This document shows, one piece after another, positions 1 through 7,964 of a stretch of 64,000 nucleotides of DNA (its first letter is position 1; every line of letters starts with the position of its first letter). The DNA is taken from the NCBI RefSeq assembly GCF_000832305.1, contig NZ_CP010537.1, positions 2,604,001-2,668,000 of the forward strand, read 5' to 3'. Both the position numbers and the translations under genes were made by a program. Source of the stretch: Cupriavidus basilensis (GTDB lineage Bacteria > Pseudomonadota > Gammaproteobacteria > Burkholderiales > Burkholderiaceae). The notes beneath the pieces are model-generated. The model saw only the letters and a program-made list of their open reading frames with translations. It was not told where the DNA came from and did not search any database.

Positions 1-875
1 CTCTTGGACAGCCCCGAGACATAGACAGTGCGTTCGGGCGCGTAGGTAAAGACCGGCTTGGGTGCCGGCTCGGCCAGGAAGGCATAGGCGCCATCCTCGA
101 TGACCAGGAAATCATGCTTGCCGGCAAGCTCGGCAAGCCGGGCCCGGGACGGCTCAGCCATCACCGTGCCCAGTGGATTGTGCATCGTTGGCATGGCGTA
201 GACGGCGCGCACCGGACGCCGTTTGCATAGCGCCGCCAGGTACTCCAGGTCCATGCCTTCTACCGTGTGCGGCACCGCCTCCAGATCGAGACGGTGCGTT
301 TGCGCGAGCCGTTTCATGCCGGGATAGGTCAGCGCATCCACAGCCAGGACATCGCCCGGATTGAGCAGCCCCATGACCGTCACGGCAAGGCCCTGCTGCG
401 CGCCATTGACGATGAGCACCTGCTCGCCGCCTACCCGGATGCCCCGGTTGCGCAGGTGCCTGGCCGCGGTCTGCCGCTCGTGCGCCCGCCCGCCCTGAGG
501 CGCCGAATGCAGCAGCGCGTCGAGGTCCCCCGAGGCCGCGATGGTGCGCAGGCCATCGCGCAGCATCTCGGCCTGGCCGGGCAAGGACGGATAGTTGAAG
601 GTGAGATCGACCGCGCCGAAACGCACCGGATGCTGCTCCAGGCCCAGGCCGCGCGGCAGCGAGGTGTCGCGCACGAAGGTGCCCCGGCCGGTCTCGCCGA
701 CGACAAGCCCGATGGTTTCCAGCTCCCGGTAGATGCGCGATGCGGTGGCCAGGGCGATGCCATGCTGCTTCATCAAGGCGCGCACGGTCGGCAATTGCGT
801 GCCTGGCGGCAGCACCCCCTCGCGGATGCGCCCCGCGATCTCGTCCATGATGGTTTTGTACCGGGCTGGGATCAT
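1..875 (-). CDS. MocR-type GntR regulator with aminotransferase-like domain (partial)
   Basis: Transcription factor of the MocR/PdxR type: N-terminal winged-helix GntR domain (about residues 5-65) followed by a fold-type I PLP-binding domain. I read it by translating the reverse strand. The start MIPARYKTIMDEIAGRIREG is typical GntR, and the PLP domain shows NPLGT and, at the window edge, SGLSK with the presumed Schiff-base lysine at about residue 291. The C-terminal part lies beyond the left edge. The ATG at 875 is the start that keeps the HTH complete. It is divergent from the LysE exporter, the usual arrangement when the regulator controls the neighbouring exporter. The effector is unknown. 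A longer reading frame ending at 897 on the same strand is a shadow in another frame. Confidence 0.9.
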   Translation of the reverse strand, partial: MIPARYKTIMDEIAGRIREGVLPPGTQLPTVRALMKQHGIALATASRIYRELETIGLVVGETGRGTFVRDTSLPRGLGLEQHPVRFGAVDLTFNYPSLPGQAEMLRDGLRTIAASGDLDALLHSAPQGGRAHERQTAARHLRNRGIRVGGEQVLIVNGAQQGLAVTVMGLLNPGDVLAVDALTYPGMKRLAQTHRLDLEAVPHTVEGMDLEYLAALCKRRPVRAVYAMPTMHNPLGTVMAEPSRARLAELAGKHDFLVIEDGAYAFLAEPAPKPVFTYAPERTVYVSGLSK

Positions 876-904
876 GCCTTGGCCTGCGCGCCTTCATCGG
901 ATCG

Positions 905-940
905 TTCTTTGTATCTAGAACAATTTTTTGTTTGTATCAG
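905..940. promoter_or_regulatory. Direct-repeat candidate operator between mocR and lysE
   Basis: TTTGTATC occurs at 908-915 and again at 931-938, 23 bp apart (about two helical turns), followed by tAGA and AGA respectively. The spacer is AT-rich in an otherwise GC-rich stretch, so it probably also holds the divergent promoters. MocR-type regulators commonly bind direct repeats, so this is the best candidate site for the regulator encoded to the left. Confidence 0.4.
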
Positions 941-1007
941 ACGCAAAGATTACGCTACCAGCCTCGACAACGCAAAGGGCTCCGCGGAGCCATCTGGAAA
1001 CCTGGGC

Positions 1008-1637
1008 ATGATCGAATTCGCTACCTTGTCGGTGTTCGCCGCGGCCGTGATGGTGCTGCTGCTGTCACCCGGGCCAAACATGGCCTTCGTCATGGCACAC
1101 GGCGTCACCTACGGGCTCGGCGGCGGCGCGGCGGCCGCGCTCGGCATTGCCGCGGCAGACCTCGTGCTGACCGTCCTGACGGCAACCGGCATCACCGCCG
1201 TGATTGCCGCCTGGCCCCCGGCGCTCGACCTGATCCGCTATGCGGGGGCCCTGTACCTGCTGTGGATGGCCTGGAAAGCGCTGCGCCGCCCGCTGCTGCC
1301 GCTGGGCGCGGTGACCCGGCAGGCCTCGTTGAGATCGGTGTTTTTCCGCGCTACGCTGAACAGCTTGCTGAATCCGAAAGCGTTGCTGTTCTTCATGGTC
1401 TTCCTGCCGCAGTTCGTGGACCCGGGCAAAGGCAACGTGGCCCGGCAGCTGATTGTCCTGGGCTGCGTGCTGACGGCGATCAGCACCGTGTTCCACGGCC
1501 TGCTGGGCGCGGCTGGCGGGTCGGCACGGCGGTTCCTGAGCCGCAACCCGCGTGCCGCCGTGTTCCAGAAATACGGGCTTGCCGTGGTGCTGGCGCTGCT
1601 GGCGCTGAGGCTGCTTGCCATGCCGAGGGCGTCCTAG
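1008..1637 (+). CDS. LysE/RhtB family amino-acid exporter
   Basis: Inner-membrane exporter of the LysE family, 209 aa, the family's usual length. It has about five to six hydrophobic segments and the hallmark N-terminal motif LLLSPGPNMAFV (about residues 16-27). NPKALLFFMVFLPQFV in the middle is also typical of the family. The start ATG at 1008 gives a standard family N-terminus (MIEFATLSVF); the frame is open much further upstream but that part is antisense to the regulator. Divergently placed from a MocR regulator, which probably controls it. Substrate not predictable beyond amino acids or homoserine lactone-like compounds. Confidence 0.9.
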   Translation: MIEFATLSVFAAAVMVLLLSPGPNMAFVMAHGVTYGLGGGAAAALGIAAADLVLTVLTATGITAVIAAWPPALDLIRYAGALYLLWMAWKALRRPLLPLGAVTRQASLRSVFFRATLNSLLNPKALLFFMVFLPQFVDPGKGNVARQLIVLGCVLTAISTVFHGLLGAAGGSARRFLSRNPRAAVFQKYGLAVVLALLALRLLAMPRAS

Positions 1638-1754
1638 CCGAGGGTGTCCTAGCCGGCGAAATCGCGTCGTGGTGTCAGAGGTGGTGCGCGCCTGTGGCGG
1701 CGGCCTTGCTCACTTCATGCTGTCCGGCCAAGAAGAGAGGTCCTGCCAGGAAGA

Positions 1755-1782
1755 GAGAAAAGGCCGGTCGATCTGACCGGCC
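1755..1782 (-). terminator. Rho-independent terminator downstream of the porin
   Basis: GGCCGGTC (1762-1769), a 5-nt loop and GACCGGCC (1775-1782) form a perfect 8-bp stem. On the minus strand it is followed by TTTTCTCTC, which fits a terminator for the porin gene that ends at 1895. There is no T-run on the plus side. Confidence 0.6.
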
Positions 1783-1894
1783 AAGCGACACTCGCGCAAA
1801 AGCAAGGTCGATATGATTGCTGGCGGCATCCGCCGTGCGCAGGATGCCGCCCAGGTGCTACTCAGTTGCCGCTCAGGTGCGGCTCGGATGCGGC

Positions 1895-2977
1895 TTAGAA
1901 GCGGTGACGCACGCCGACAGTGGCGCCGGTCTGGTTCGCGCCCGGCAGTGCCGTGCCGGCACCGTTCAGGCCCAGGGTGGAACCCGACTTGTTTTTCACG
2001 TAGCCGATGTTCACGTAGGCATCGGTGCGCTTGGACAGCGAGTAGTCGCCCGACAGCACGTACATCCACGAATCCGCGCCGCTGTTCTTCACGTCGGTGT
2101 AGTATGCCGCGCCGGTCAGCTGGAACGCAGGCGTGAACTTGTACTGCGCGCCTGCCCAGTACACATTGCTGCGGGTGACGGTGGCCGTGGCGCTTGCCGT
2201 GCCGTCGTCGCGCAGCCAGCGGTAGCCGGCAAACACCTTGGCATCGCCAAAGGCATAGGACGTGCCGATGGCCGCGCGCTTGGCGGTGCGATCCTGCAGA
2301 GCCACCGACGATCCCTGGAACTGGTCATACGCGGCGCCAACGGAGAAGCCACCCGCCGCGTAAGCCAGGCCCGCGCCGTAGTTGCGTCCCACCTTGTTCG
2401 CGCCCGGGACTTCGCTGCCGTTGGTCACCGTGGCATCGCGCCCGGTGCTGTAGAAGCCGGTAGCCGTCAGACCGCCGAACTTGCCCGTGTACTTGAAGGC
2501 GTTATCGGCACGGCCGTTGAACAGCGAGTCGACGCTGTTGAGCGAGTAGCGCGGGCCGACGGCCATCGGGTCATAAGCGCCGAACAGGTCATACAGCGAG
2601 TTTTGCTGGCGACCCAGCGTCACGGCGCCGAAATTGCCCTGCAGGCCCACGTACGACTGGCGGCCGAACAGGCGGTTGCCCTGGCCCGAGGCGCCGGTAT
2701 CGATATCAAAGCCGCTTTCCAGCACGAAGATACCCTTCAGGCCACCGCCCAGGTCTTCGCTGCCGCGCAGGCCCCAGCGCGAGCCCGACAGGTTGCCGGA
2801 GTTCATGCGGGTAACGGTGCCACCCGCGGAGCCAGTGGCCGGCATGTGGTTGATGACTTCGATGCCAACGTCGGCAATGCCGTATAGCGTGACGCCGGAC
2901 GAGGAGGTTTGGGCGAACGCTGCGCCGCAGGCTGCGGCAGCAGCCACGGCAGTCATTGCAAGGAGAGCTTTCTTCAC
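1895..2977 (-). CDS. Gram-negative trimeric porin (OmpC/Burkholderiales type)
   Basis: Outer-membrane general porin, 360 aa. A GTG start at 2977 gives a clean signal peptide (VKKALLAMTAVAAAAACGAA, cleavage after AFA at residue 22), then the betaproteobacterial porin start SSSGVTLYGIADVGIEV. The constriction-loop region contains GRQSYVGLQGNFGAVTLGRQ, and the chain ends in VGVRHRF with the C-terminal Phe needed for BAM insertion. A weak GA-rich ribosome site (CAGAGAAAA) precedes the GTG. The open frame continues upstream to 3295, but that extension has no porin character. It stands alone, with its own terminator at 1755-1782. Confidence 0.92.
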   Translation of the reverse strand: MKKALLAMTAVAAAAACGAAFAQTSSSGVTLYGIADVGIEVINHMPATGSAGGTVTRMNSGNLSGSRWGLRGSEDLGGGLKGIFVLESGFDIDTGASGQGNRLFGRQSYVGLQGNFGAVTLGRQQNSLYDLFGAYDPMAVGPRYSLNSVDSLFNGRADNAFKYTGKFGGLTATGFYSTGRDATVTNGSEVPGANKVGRNYGAGLAYAAGGFSVGAAYDQFQGSSVALQDRTAKRAAIGTSYAFGDAKVFAGYRWLRDDGTASATATVTRSNVYWAGAQYKFTPAFQLTGAAYYTDVKNSGADSWMYVLSGDYSLSKRTDAYVNIGYVKNKSGSTLGLNGAGTALPGANQTGATVGVRHRF

Positions 2978-3547
2978 TGATTTTCTCTGTCTTATGGATG
3001 GATGAGGCAGTCTTCTGCCAGCCACGGGCAACCATGCGATAGCCGCCTTGAACCGCACCCGTGGTGGCAGACCGCATTGTCGACGCCTTATGTGAAAGCT
3101 TGATGTCGCTTTGCATGACTGCATGTCTGCATGACTGCAATTGCAATCATCCGGGCGCGCTCCACGCTGCAGTGATCCGGCGGGATATAGCACAACGTGA
3201 TGCAAATGGAATTGCGCGGGTCGCCGGCAGTGGGTGAGCAGTGCACCACTTGGCTGCTGGATGGCTTGAGATCCGCCGCGGAAGTTCCCTGCCACAGGGA
3301 TTTTCAGCGCTAGGGATTACGCGTAGCCGCGAGAAATTCTCTTCAACATCTCTACCCCGAAAGCCGATTGCAAGCCGTCGGAAAGCCGTTTGGAAGATGC
3401 CGTTCCTACAGTCTCGGCACCCGCCCGCGCCCACGATGAAGTCGCGGTAAGGCAAGGGCGTAAAAACAGGAGACGGAGAAACCACCTCATGCATCAACAC
3501 ACCAACGCACGCTACCGTTTGGATAGCCGGACCAGAGGGGATCTGCA
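2978..3547. other. Intergenic region between porin and tctB
   Basis: About 570 nt with no convincing gene on either strand. It must hold the divergent promoters of the porin (minus) and tctBA (plus). The only structure I can see is the three-copy TGCATGWC repeat at 3112-3139. No piece of a TctC receptor was seen here. Confidence 0.6.
3112..3139. repeat. Three tandem 8-bp repeats in the porin upstream region
   Basis: TGCATGAC, TGCATGTC, TGCATGAC, then TGCA, in head-to-tail order about 135 bp upstream of the porin start. Each unit contains the palindrome TGCA/CATG, so both strands read similarly. Possible multi-site operator. Confidence 0.45.
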
Positions 3548-4030
3548 ATGAACACCCCCTCGCGTTTCAAGAAGGACTACTACGGCGGCGGGCTCATGAC
3601 GCTGATCGGGCTCGCCACGCTAGTGGCCGGCCTGCAATATCGCACCGGCAGCCTGAGCCACATGGGGCCTGGGTTCTTCCCGGCAGCGGTAGGGGCGCTA
3701 CTGGCGATCGTCGGCGTGCTCATCGCCATCTCGGCGCGCAAGGAGCCACCGGCGCAAGCCCAGGCATCCGGGCACGAGCATGGCGCCGGCCTGCCGGATC
3801 TGCGCGGATGTGCCTGCATCATCCTGGGCGTGCTCGCCTTCTTGCTGCTGGGCAAATATGGCGGCCTGATCCCCGCCACCTTCGCCATCGTGTTCATCTC
3901 GGCGCTGGGCGACCGGAGCAATACCGTGAAGCAAGCCGCCATCCTGGCACTGGCGATGTGTGTCATCGCCACGGTCGTGTTCTGGTGGGCGCTGCAGTTG
4001 CAGTTGCCGCTGTTTGCCTGGGGGGTCTGA
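3548..4030 (+). CDS. tctB: Tripartite tricarboxylate transporter small subunit TctB
   Basis: Small membrane subunit (160 aa) of a TTT-family carboxylate transporter. It has four hydrophobic segments (about residues 15-32, 43-60, 83-107, 120-150) and the family motif SLSHMGPGFFPAAVGALL. The downstream tctA starts 5 nt after its stop, so the two are co-translated. No tctC receptor is adjacent; several Bug receptors elsewhere in the genome (two in this window) could serve it. Confidence 0.88.
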   Translation: MNTPSRFKKDYYGGGLMTLIGLATLVAGLQYRTGSLSHMGPGFFPAAVGALLAIVGVLIAISARKEPPAQAQASGHEHGAGLPDLRGCACIILGVLAFLLLGKYGGLIPATFAIVFISALGDRSNTVKQAAILALAMCVIATVVFWWALQLQLPLFAWGV

Positions 4031-4035
4031 ACATC

Positions 4036-5577
4036 ATGACCGCGAACGCTCTGCATGATCTCTGGTTCGGCTTTGGCGTTGCCTTCCAGGGTTCCAACCT
4101 GATGTGGTCCTTTTTCGGCGTGCTGATGGGAAACCTGATCGGCGTGCTGCCCGGCATGGGCGCGCTGTCGGCCATTTCCATCCTGCTGCCACTGACCTAT
4201 GCCATGCACCCGGTACCCGCCATCCTGATGCTGGCGGGGATCTTCTATGGCTCGCAATATGGCGGCGCCATTGGCGCGATCCTGCTCAACCTGCCCTCGC
4301 ACCCGCCGCATGCGGTCACGTGCCTGGACGGCTATCCGCTGACGCGCGCCGGCAAGGGCGGCACCGCGCTGGGCATCACCATGATCTGCTCATTCTTCGC
4401 CGCGTCGGTGGGCATCATCGTGATGATCTTCGCCTCGCCGCTGCTCACCGAGATATCGTTCAAGTTTGGCCCCACGGAGATCTTCTCGATCATGCTGCTG
4501 GGCTTGCTGGCAGGCTCCACCATGTCGCGCGGCTCACCGTTGAAAGGCGTGGCAATGACGCTGTTCGGCCTGATCTGCGGCTGTGTCGGCACCGATGTGA
4601 ACAGTGGCACCTTCCGCCTGGCGATGAACATCCCCGAGCTTAGCGACGGGCTGGAACTGGTCGCCATCGCCATGGGCCTGTTCGGCGTGGCGGACTTCCT
4701 GCTCAATGTCAACCGGATGAGCGTGATCGCCAGCAAGGCCAAGCTGCGCATCCGCGACATGCGGCCCAGCCTGGCCGAGCTCAAGACCGCCTTCTGGCCC
4801 ATGGTGCGTGGCACTGCGGTAGGCACCGTGTTCGGCGCCATGCCCGGGACCGGCCCCACCATCACGACCTTCGTCGCCTATGCGCTGGAGCGCAAGATCT
4901 CCAAGACGCCGGAGAAGTTCGGCACGGGCATGATCGCGGGCGTCGCCGGGCCGGAAGCCTCCGCGCACTCCAAGACGCAGGTCGATTTCATCCCCACCAT
5001 GAGCCTCGGCATTCCGGGCGACGCCGTGATGGCGCTGATCCTTGGCGCGCTGATGATCCAGGGCATCGCCCCGGGGCCGCAGCTGATCAGCGATCACCCC
5101 GACATCTTCTGGGGCCTGATCGCCAGCTTCTGGATCGGCAACCTGCTGCTGATCGTGCTGAACGTCCCGCTGATCGGCGTGTGGGTCAAGCTGCTGCAAG
5201 TGCCCTACCGCTACCTGTTCCCCTCGGCCATGTTCTTCATCGTGGTCGGCGTGTTCAGCACGCAGAACAGCCTGTTCGAGATCTGGGAAGTACTGGCGTT
5301 CGGCGTGATCGGCGCGGCGCTCATGTGGCTCGGGTTCTCGGTGGCGCCTATCCTGCTTGGCTTCGTGCTCGGACCGATGGTGGAAGAGAACTTCCGCCGC
5401 TCGCTGCTGCTGTCGCGCGGCGACATGATGGTGTTCGTGCATCGCCCGATCAGCTGCGTCTTCGTCGTGCTGTCGGCCCTGCTGCTGACCGGAGTCACCT
5501 ACTCCGCGTGGCGAGCCAGCCGCGGCGCGGGCAAAGGGGCTGTGCTTGCCGGCGGCGAGCTTGCCGTCAGCGAGTAA
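4036..5577 (+). CDS. tctA: Tripartite tricarboxylate transporter large subunit TctA
   Basis: Twelve-helix permease subunit, 513 aa, normal length for TctA. Diagnostic motifs are GVLPGMGALSAISILLPLTY, MLAGIFYGSQYGGAIGAILL and a second-half copy, FGAMPGTGPTITTFVAY, reflecting the internal duplication of the family. The start ATG at 4036 follows tctB by 5 nt and gives the standard MTANALHDLWFGF N-terminus; a longer in-frame opening to 3808 overlaps tctB and is rejected. Substrate not predictable (family members move citrate, other carboxylates, terephthalate). The convergent LysR gene downstream is a possible regulator. Confidence 0.92.
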   Translation: MTANALHDLWFGFGVAFQGSNLMWSFFGVLMGNLIGVLPGMGALSAISILLPLTYAMHPVPAILMLAGIFYGSQYGGAIGAILLNLPSHPPHAVTCLDGYPLTRAGKGGTALGITMICSFFAASVGIIVMIFASPLLTEISFKFGPTEIFSIMLLGLLAGSTMSRGSPLKGVAMTLFGLICGCVGTDVNSGTFRLAMNIPELSDGLELVAIAMGLFGVADFLLNVNRMSVIASKAKLRIRDMRPSLAELKTAFWPMVRGTAVGTVFGAMPGTGPTITTFVAYALERKISKTPEKFGTGMIAGVAGPEASAHSKTQVDFIPTMSLGIPGDAVMALILGALMIQGIAPGPQLISDHPDIFWGLIASFWIGNLLLIVLNVPLIGVWVKLLQVPYRYLFPSAMFFIVVGVFSTQNSLFEIWEVLAFGVIGAALMWLGFSVAPILLGFVLGPMVEENFRRSLLLSRGDMMVFVHRPISCVFVVLSALLLTGVTYSAWRASRGAGKGAVLAGGELAVSE

Positions 5578-5604
5578 CCACGACACAAGCCTGCACCGAC
5601 GCGG

Positions 5605-6519
5605 CTAGCCCGGGAACGGATAGTCCGCGTCGAACGCCGCGAAACGCGCCTGCAGGAACTCGATCAGGCGGCGCTGCCGGTAAGACGGAAACCGGCTCTG
5701 CAGGAACACCAGCTGGAGCGGCACGCTGTCCTGGTACCACTCGGGAAACAGCAGCACCAGGCGGCCGGCGCTGACGTCGGCCGCGACATCGAACCAGCTT
5801 TTGAAAGCAATGCCATGGCCCGCCAGCGCCCAGTCGCGCACCACCGCGCCATCATCGCTGGTGCGCCGCCCGTTCGCTTCCACTTCCAGACGGGACTGGC
5901 CCGAGCGAAACGGCCAGCGCATGCGCGCCTGACCGCCCGGCGCGAGGCACAGCATCTGGTGCTGCGCCAGCGCCTCGGGCGACGCGGGCGTGCCGCAACG
6001 CGCCAGGTACGCCGGCGCGGCCACCGCCACGCGGCGCGTCAGCGCAAGCTGCCGGCGCACCAGCCCCGAATCCTCCAGCCAGCCCACCCGCACCGCCAGA
6101 TCGACATTGCTGCGATAAAGGTCGGCAAGCGTATCTCCGATGGACAACGCAAGCGAAAGCTGCGGATGCGCCGCCAGGAAATCGTCCAGCCAGCCACGCA
6201 GCAAGGCGCGCCCCAGGTCGGCGGGCGCCGACAGCCGCAGCGGCCCGGCCAGTTCCTCGCGCTGCTCCGCCAGTGCGCCCTCGCCCTCTTCCAGCGCCGC
6301 CAATGCCTTGCGCGCCGCCTCCAGGAACACCCGCCCCTCCTCGGTCAGGCGCATGCGGCGGGTGGTGCGGGCGAACAGGCGCGCGCTCAGACGTTGCTCC
6401 AGGCGGATGAGGGCCGCGCTGGCGGTGGCGGCAGTCCGGCCCAGTTCGCGCGCGGCCGCGGAGAGGTTTTCAAGCTCGGCGGTGCGGACAAAGAGTTTCA
6501 GGTCGTCTAGTGAGTACAT
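5605..6519 (-). CDS. LysR family transcriptional regulator
   Basis: 304-aa LysR regulator: N-terminal winged HTH (MYSLDDLKLFVRTAELENLS, residues 1-60), linker helix, then a periplasmic-binding-like effector domain of the CrgA/AaeR type (LRLSAPADLGRALL near residue 95, VDLAVRVGWLEDSGLV near 140). It lies tail-to-tail with tctA (27 nt between stops) and head-to-head with the small AbrB-type gene, with 63 nt between the starts. The target is unknown; tctBA or an unlinked operon are both possible. Confidence 0.9.
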   Translation of the reverse strand: MYSLDDLKLFVRTAELENLSAAARELGRTAATASAALIRLEQRLSARLFARTTRRMRLTEEGRVFLEAARKALAALEEGEGALAEQREELAGPLRLSAPADLGRALLRGWLDDFLAAHPQLSLALSIGDTLADLYRSNVDLAVRVGWLEDSGLVRRQLALTRRVAVAAPAYLARCGTPASPEALAQHQMLCLAPGGQARMRWPFRSGQSRLEVEANGRRTSDDGAVVRDWALAGHGIAFKSWFDVAADVSAGRLVLLFPEWYQDSVPLQLVFLQSRFPSYRQRRLIEFLQARFAAFDADYPFPG

Positions 6520-6582
6520 TCAAAGCAAGTTTGATAAAGCTAGTCCCAATATGATCCACGAGTGCTTCAGGAGGATGCAACT

Positions 6583-7119
6583 ATGCAAGTCTTCAAATGG
6601 GGCGATTGTCTGGCCATCCGCTTGCCCGGTGAATTGGTGGACGTGTTTGATCTGCGTGAAGGCGACGACTTCGAGGTCGTCGTCTGCAACGATGGTGTGT
6701 TCCTGGTCCTGAACAAGCCTGGCAGGGCCAGTCATCTGGCCAAGCTGAGGCAGTTTCGGGGGCGCCTGCCGCCCGATTTCAGGTTTGACAGGGACGATGC
6801 CAACACTCGCGCATCAGGTACGCATGCCGAGCGTCATCATGCAGGGCGACGTGATCGCCATCGGCATGCGCCGGTATCCATGACGCCGGGCGACATGATC
6901 GAAATGGATATCGGAGGCATCGGCGCGCTTTCAAACCCTGTGGTGGACGAGCGCTTGAGGCGCGCATTACCTCAAAGGCACCCCGCCAACTCCGCGGCCG
7001 CCTCCTCGTCGGTGCGCTCGAAGCGCAGCGGGGTCACTGAAATCGCGCCCCGGCCGACCACCACCGCCTCGCTGTCGTCGGCGTCCGGCCGCGGGCCGCG
7101 CGAGAACTGCAGCCAGTGA
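6583..7119 (+). pseudogene. VapB/AbrB-type antitoxin with lost stop, run into a decayed FAH-hydrolase fragment
   Basis: A strong ribosome site (AGGAGG) precedes the ATG at 6583. Residues 1-50 are a SpoVT/AbrB swapped-hairpin domain (MQVFKWGDCLAIRLPGELVD), and FRGRLPPDFRFDRDDANTR is the classic VapB toxin-binding tail that normally ends the protein. Here there is no stop. The frame continues into MTPGDMIEMDIGGIGALSNP (from 6880), which is the C-terminus of a fumarylacetoacetate-hydrolase family enzyme, then runs antisense through surE to 7119. No PIN-domain toxin follows. The antitoxin domain may still be expressed; the tail looks like read-through into unrelated debris. Confidence 0.6.
6826..6954 (+). 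pseudogene. Remnant of a fumarylacetoacetate hydrolase (FAH) family gene
   Basis: Two pieces of FAH C-terminal signature lie in different frames: QGDVIAIGM (about 6842-6868, frame 2) and TPGDMIEMDIGGIGALSNPV followed by VDE (6883-6954, frame 1). In intact enzymes the PGDV(I/V) and PGDVVEVEIEGIG motifs are in one frame about 15 residues apart, so an indel separates them here. Nothing of the N-terminal enzyme is visible upstream. Confidence 0.6.
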
Positions 7120-7742
7120 TAGGGGATGCCGCGCGGGTCGACATGGGCCCGTACGGCAAGATCCTTGACGAGGCCCACGCCCTGGCGAGTGACGGTGAGC
7201 GGGCCGGCGGCCCCGGGCTCCACATCGGGGAAGTTGACGTTCAGGCAAACCTGCTGGTTCCAGCCCGCGGCAAGCAGGCGGCGGATCACGCCAGGCGCCA
7301 GCGCGCGCGCCGTTTCCCAGCGCACCGCGTTGCGATCGGTGAAGGCCTGGCTCAGCGCAATGGCCGGGATGCCCAGCAGCACCCCGGTCATGGCGGCGCC
7401 GACGGTGCCGGAGAACACGGTTTCGAGGCCAAGGTTGGCGCCCCGGTTGATGCCCGACAGGACCAGGCTCGGCGGGGTGTCGGCCATCAGGTGCCGGGCG
7501 GCCATGACGACGCAGTCGCCCGGGGTGCCGCTCACGCCAAAGCGGCGCTCGCCTTGCTGGCTGATGCGCAGCGGTGCATGCAAGCTCAGGGAGTGCGAGG
7601 TGCCGCTCTGGTCATGCTCGGGCGCGACCACCCAGACTTCGCGCGCCAGTGTTGCCGCCACGGCTTCGAGCACGGCCAGGCCGGGGGCGTCGATGCCGTC
7701 ATCGTTGGTGAGAAGTACGCGTTCCAACAGGGGTTCGGACAT
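6972..7742 (-). CDS. surE: 5'/3'-nucleotidase SurE
   Basis: Survival protein SurE, a divalent-metal-dependent nucleoside monophosphate phosphatase, 256 aa. Metal-site signature VLLTNDDGIDAPGL at residues 9-22 (Asp-Asp pair), the family motif PEHDQSGTSHSLSL, and SGINRGANLG with the third metal ligand. I start it at the ATG at 7742 (MSEPLLERVLLTNDDG), which matches the family N-terminus; the upstream in-frame opening to 7859 has no SurE character. It is not in the usual surE-pcm-nlpD-rpoS context, so it may be a second copy. Its 3' end overlaps the read-through of the antitoxin remnant on the other strand. Confidence 0.93.
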   Translation of the reverse strand: MSEPLLERVLLTNDDGIDAPGLAVLEAVAATLAREVWVVAPEHDQSGTSHSLSLHAPLRISQQGERRFGVSGTPGDCVVMAARHLMADTPPSLVLSGINRGANLGLETVFSGTVGAAMTGVLLGIPAIALSQAFTDRNAVRWETARALAPGVIRRLLAAGWNQQVCLNVNFPDVEPGAAGPLTVTRQGVGLVKDLAVRAHVDPRGIPYHWLQFSRGPRPDADDSEAVVVGRGAISVTPLRFERTDEEAAAELAGCL

Positions 7743-7964
7743 GGATATGGAGGACCGTAGGTTGACGAATGCTGGGTTGCCTTGCGCGGCGCGCAGCGTG
7801 CGGCATGGCAGTCGGGGCCAGCGCCAGACTATAAACCGAAGCCGTGGCGGTTGGGCCACGCTTTGCCGGATTTGCCAAGACAGGACGGCGTCGGGCGACT
7901 AACCTGCGGCCCATTGTTGATCATCGCCGCCCGCCCGCGCCCGCCGCCGGCGCGCTGAAACACC

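Noticed and set aside
3147..3548. Minus-strand frame that might be a decayed tctC or regulator
   Set aside because: The translation shows neither Bug-receptor nor regulator motifs.
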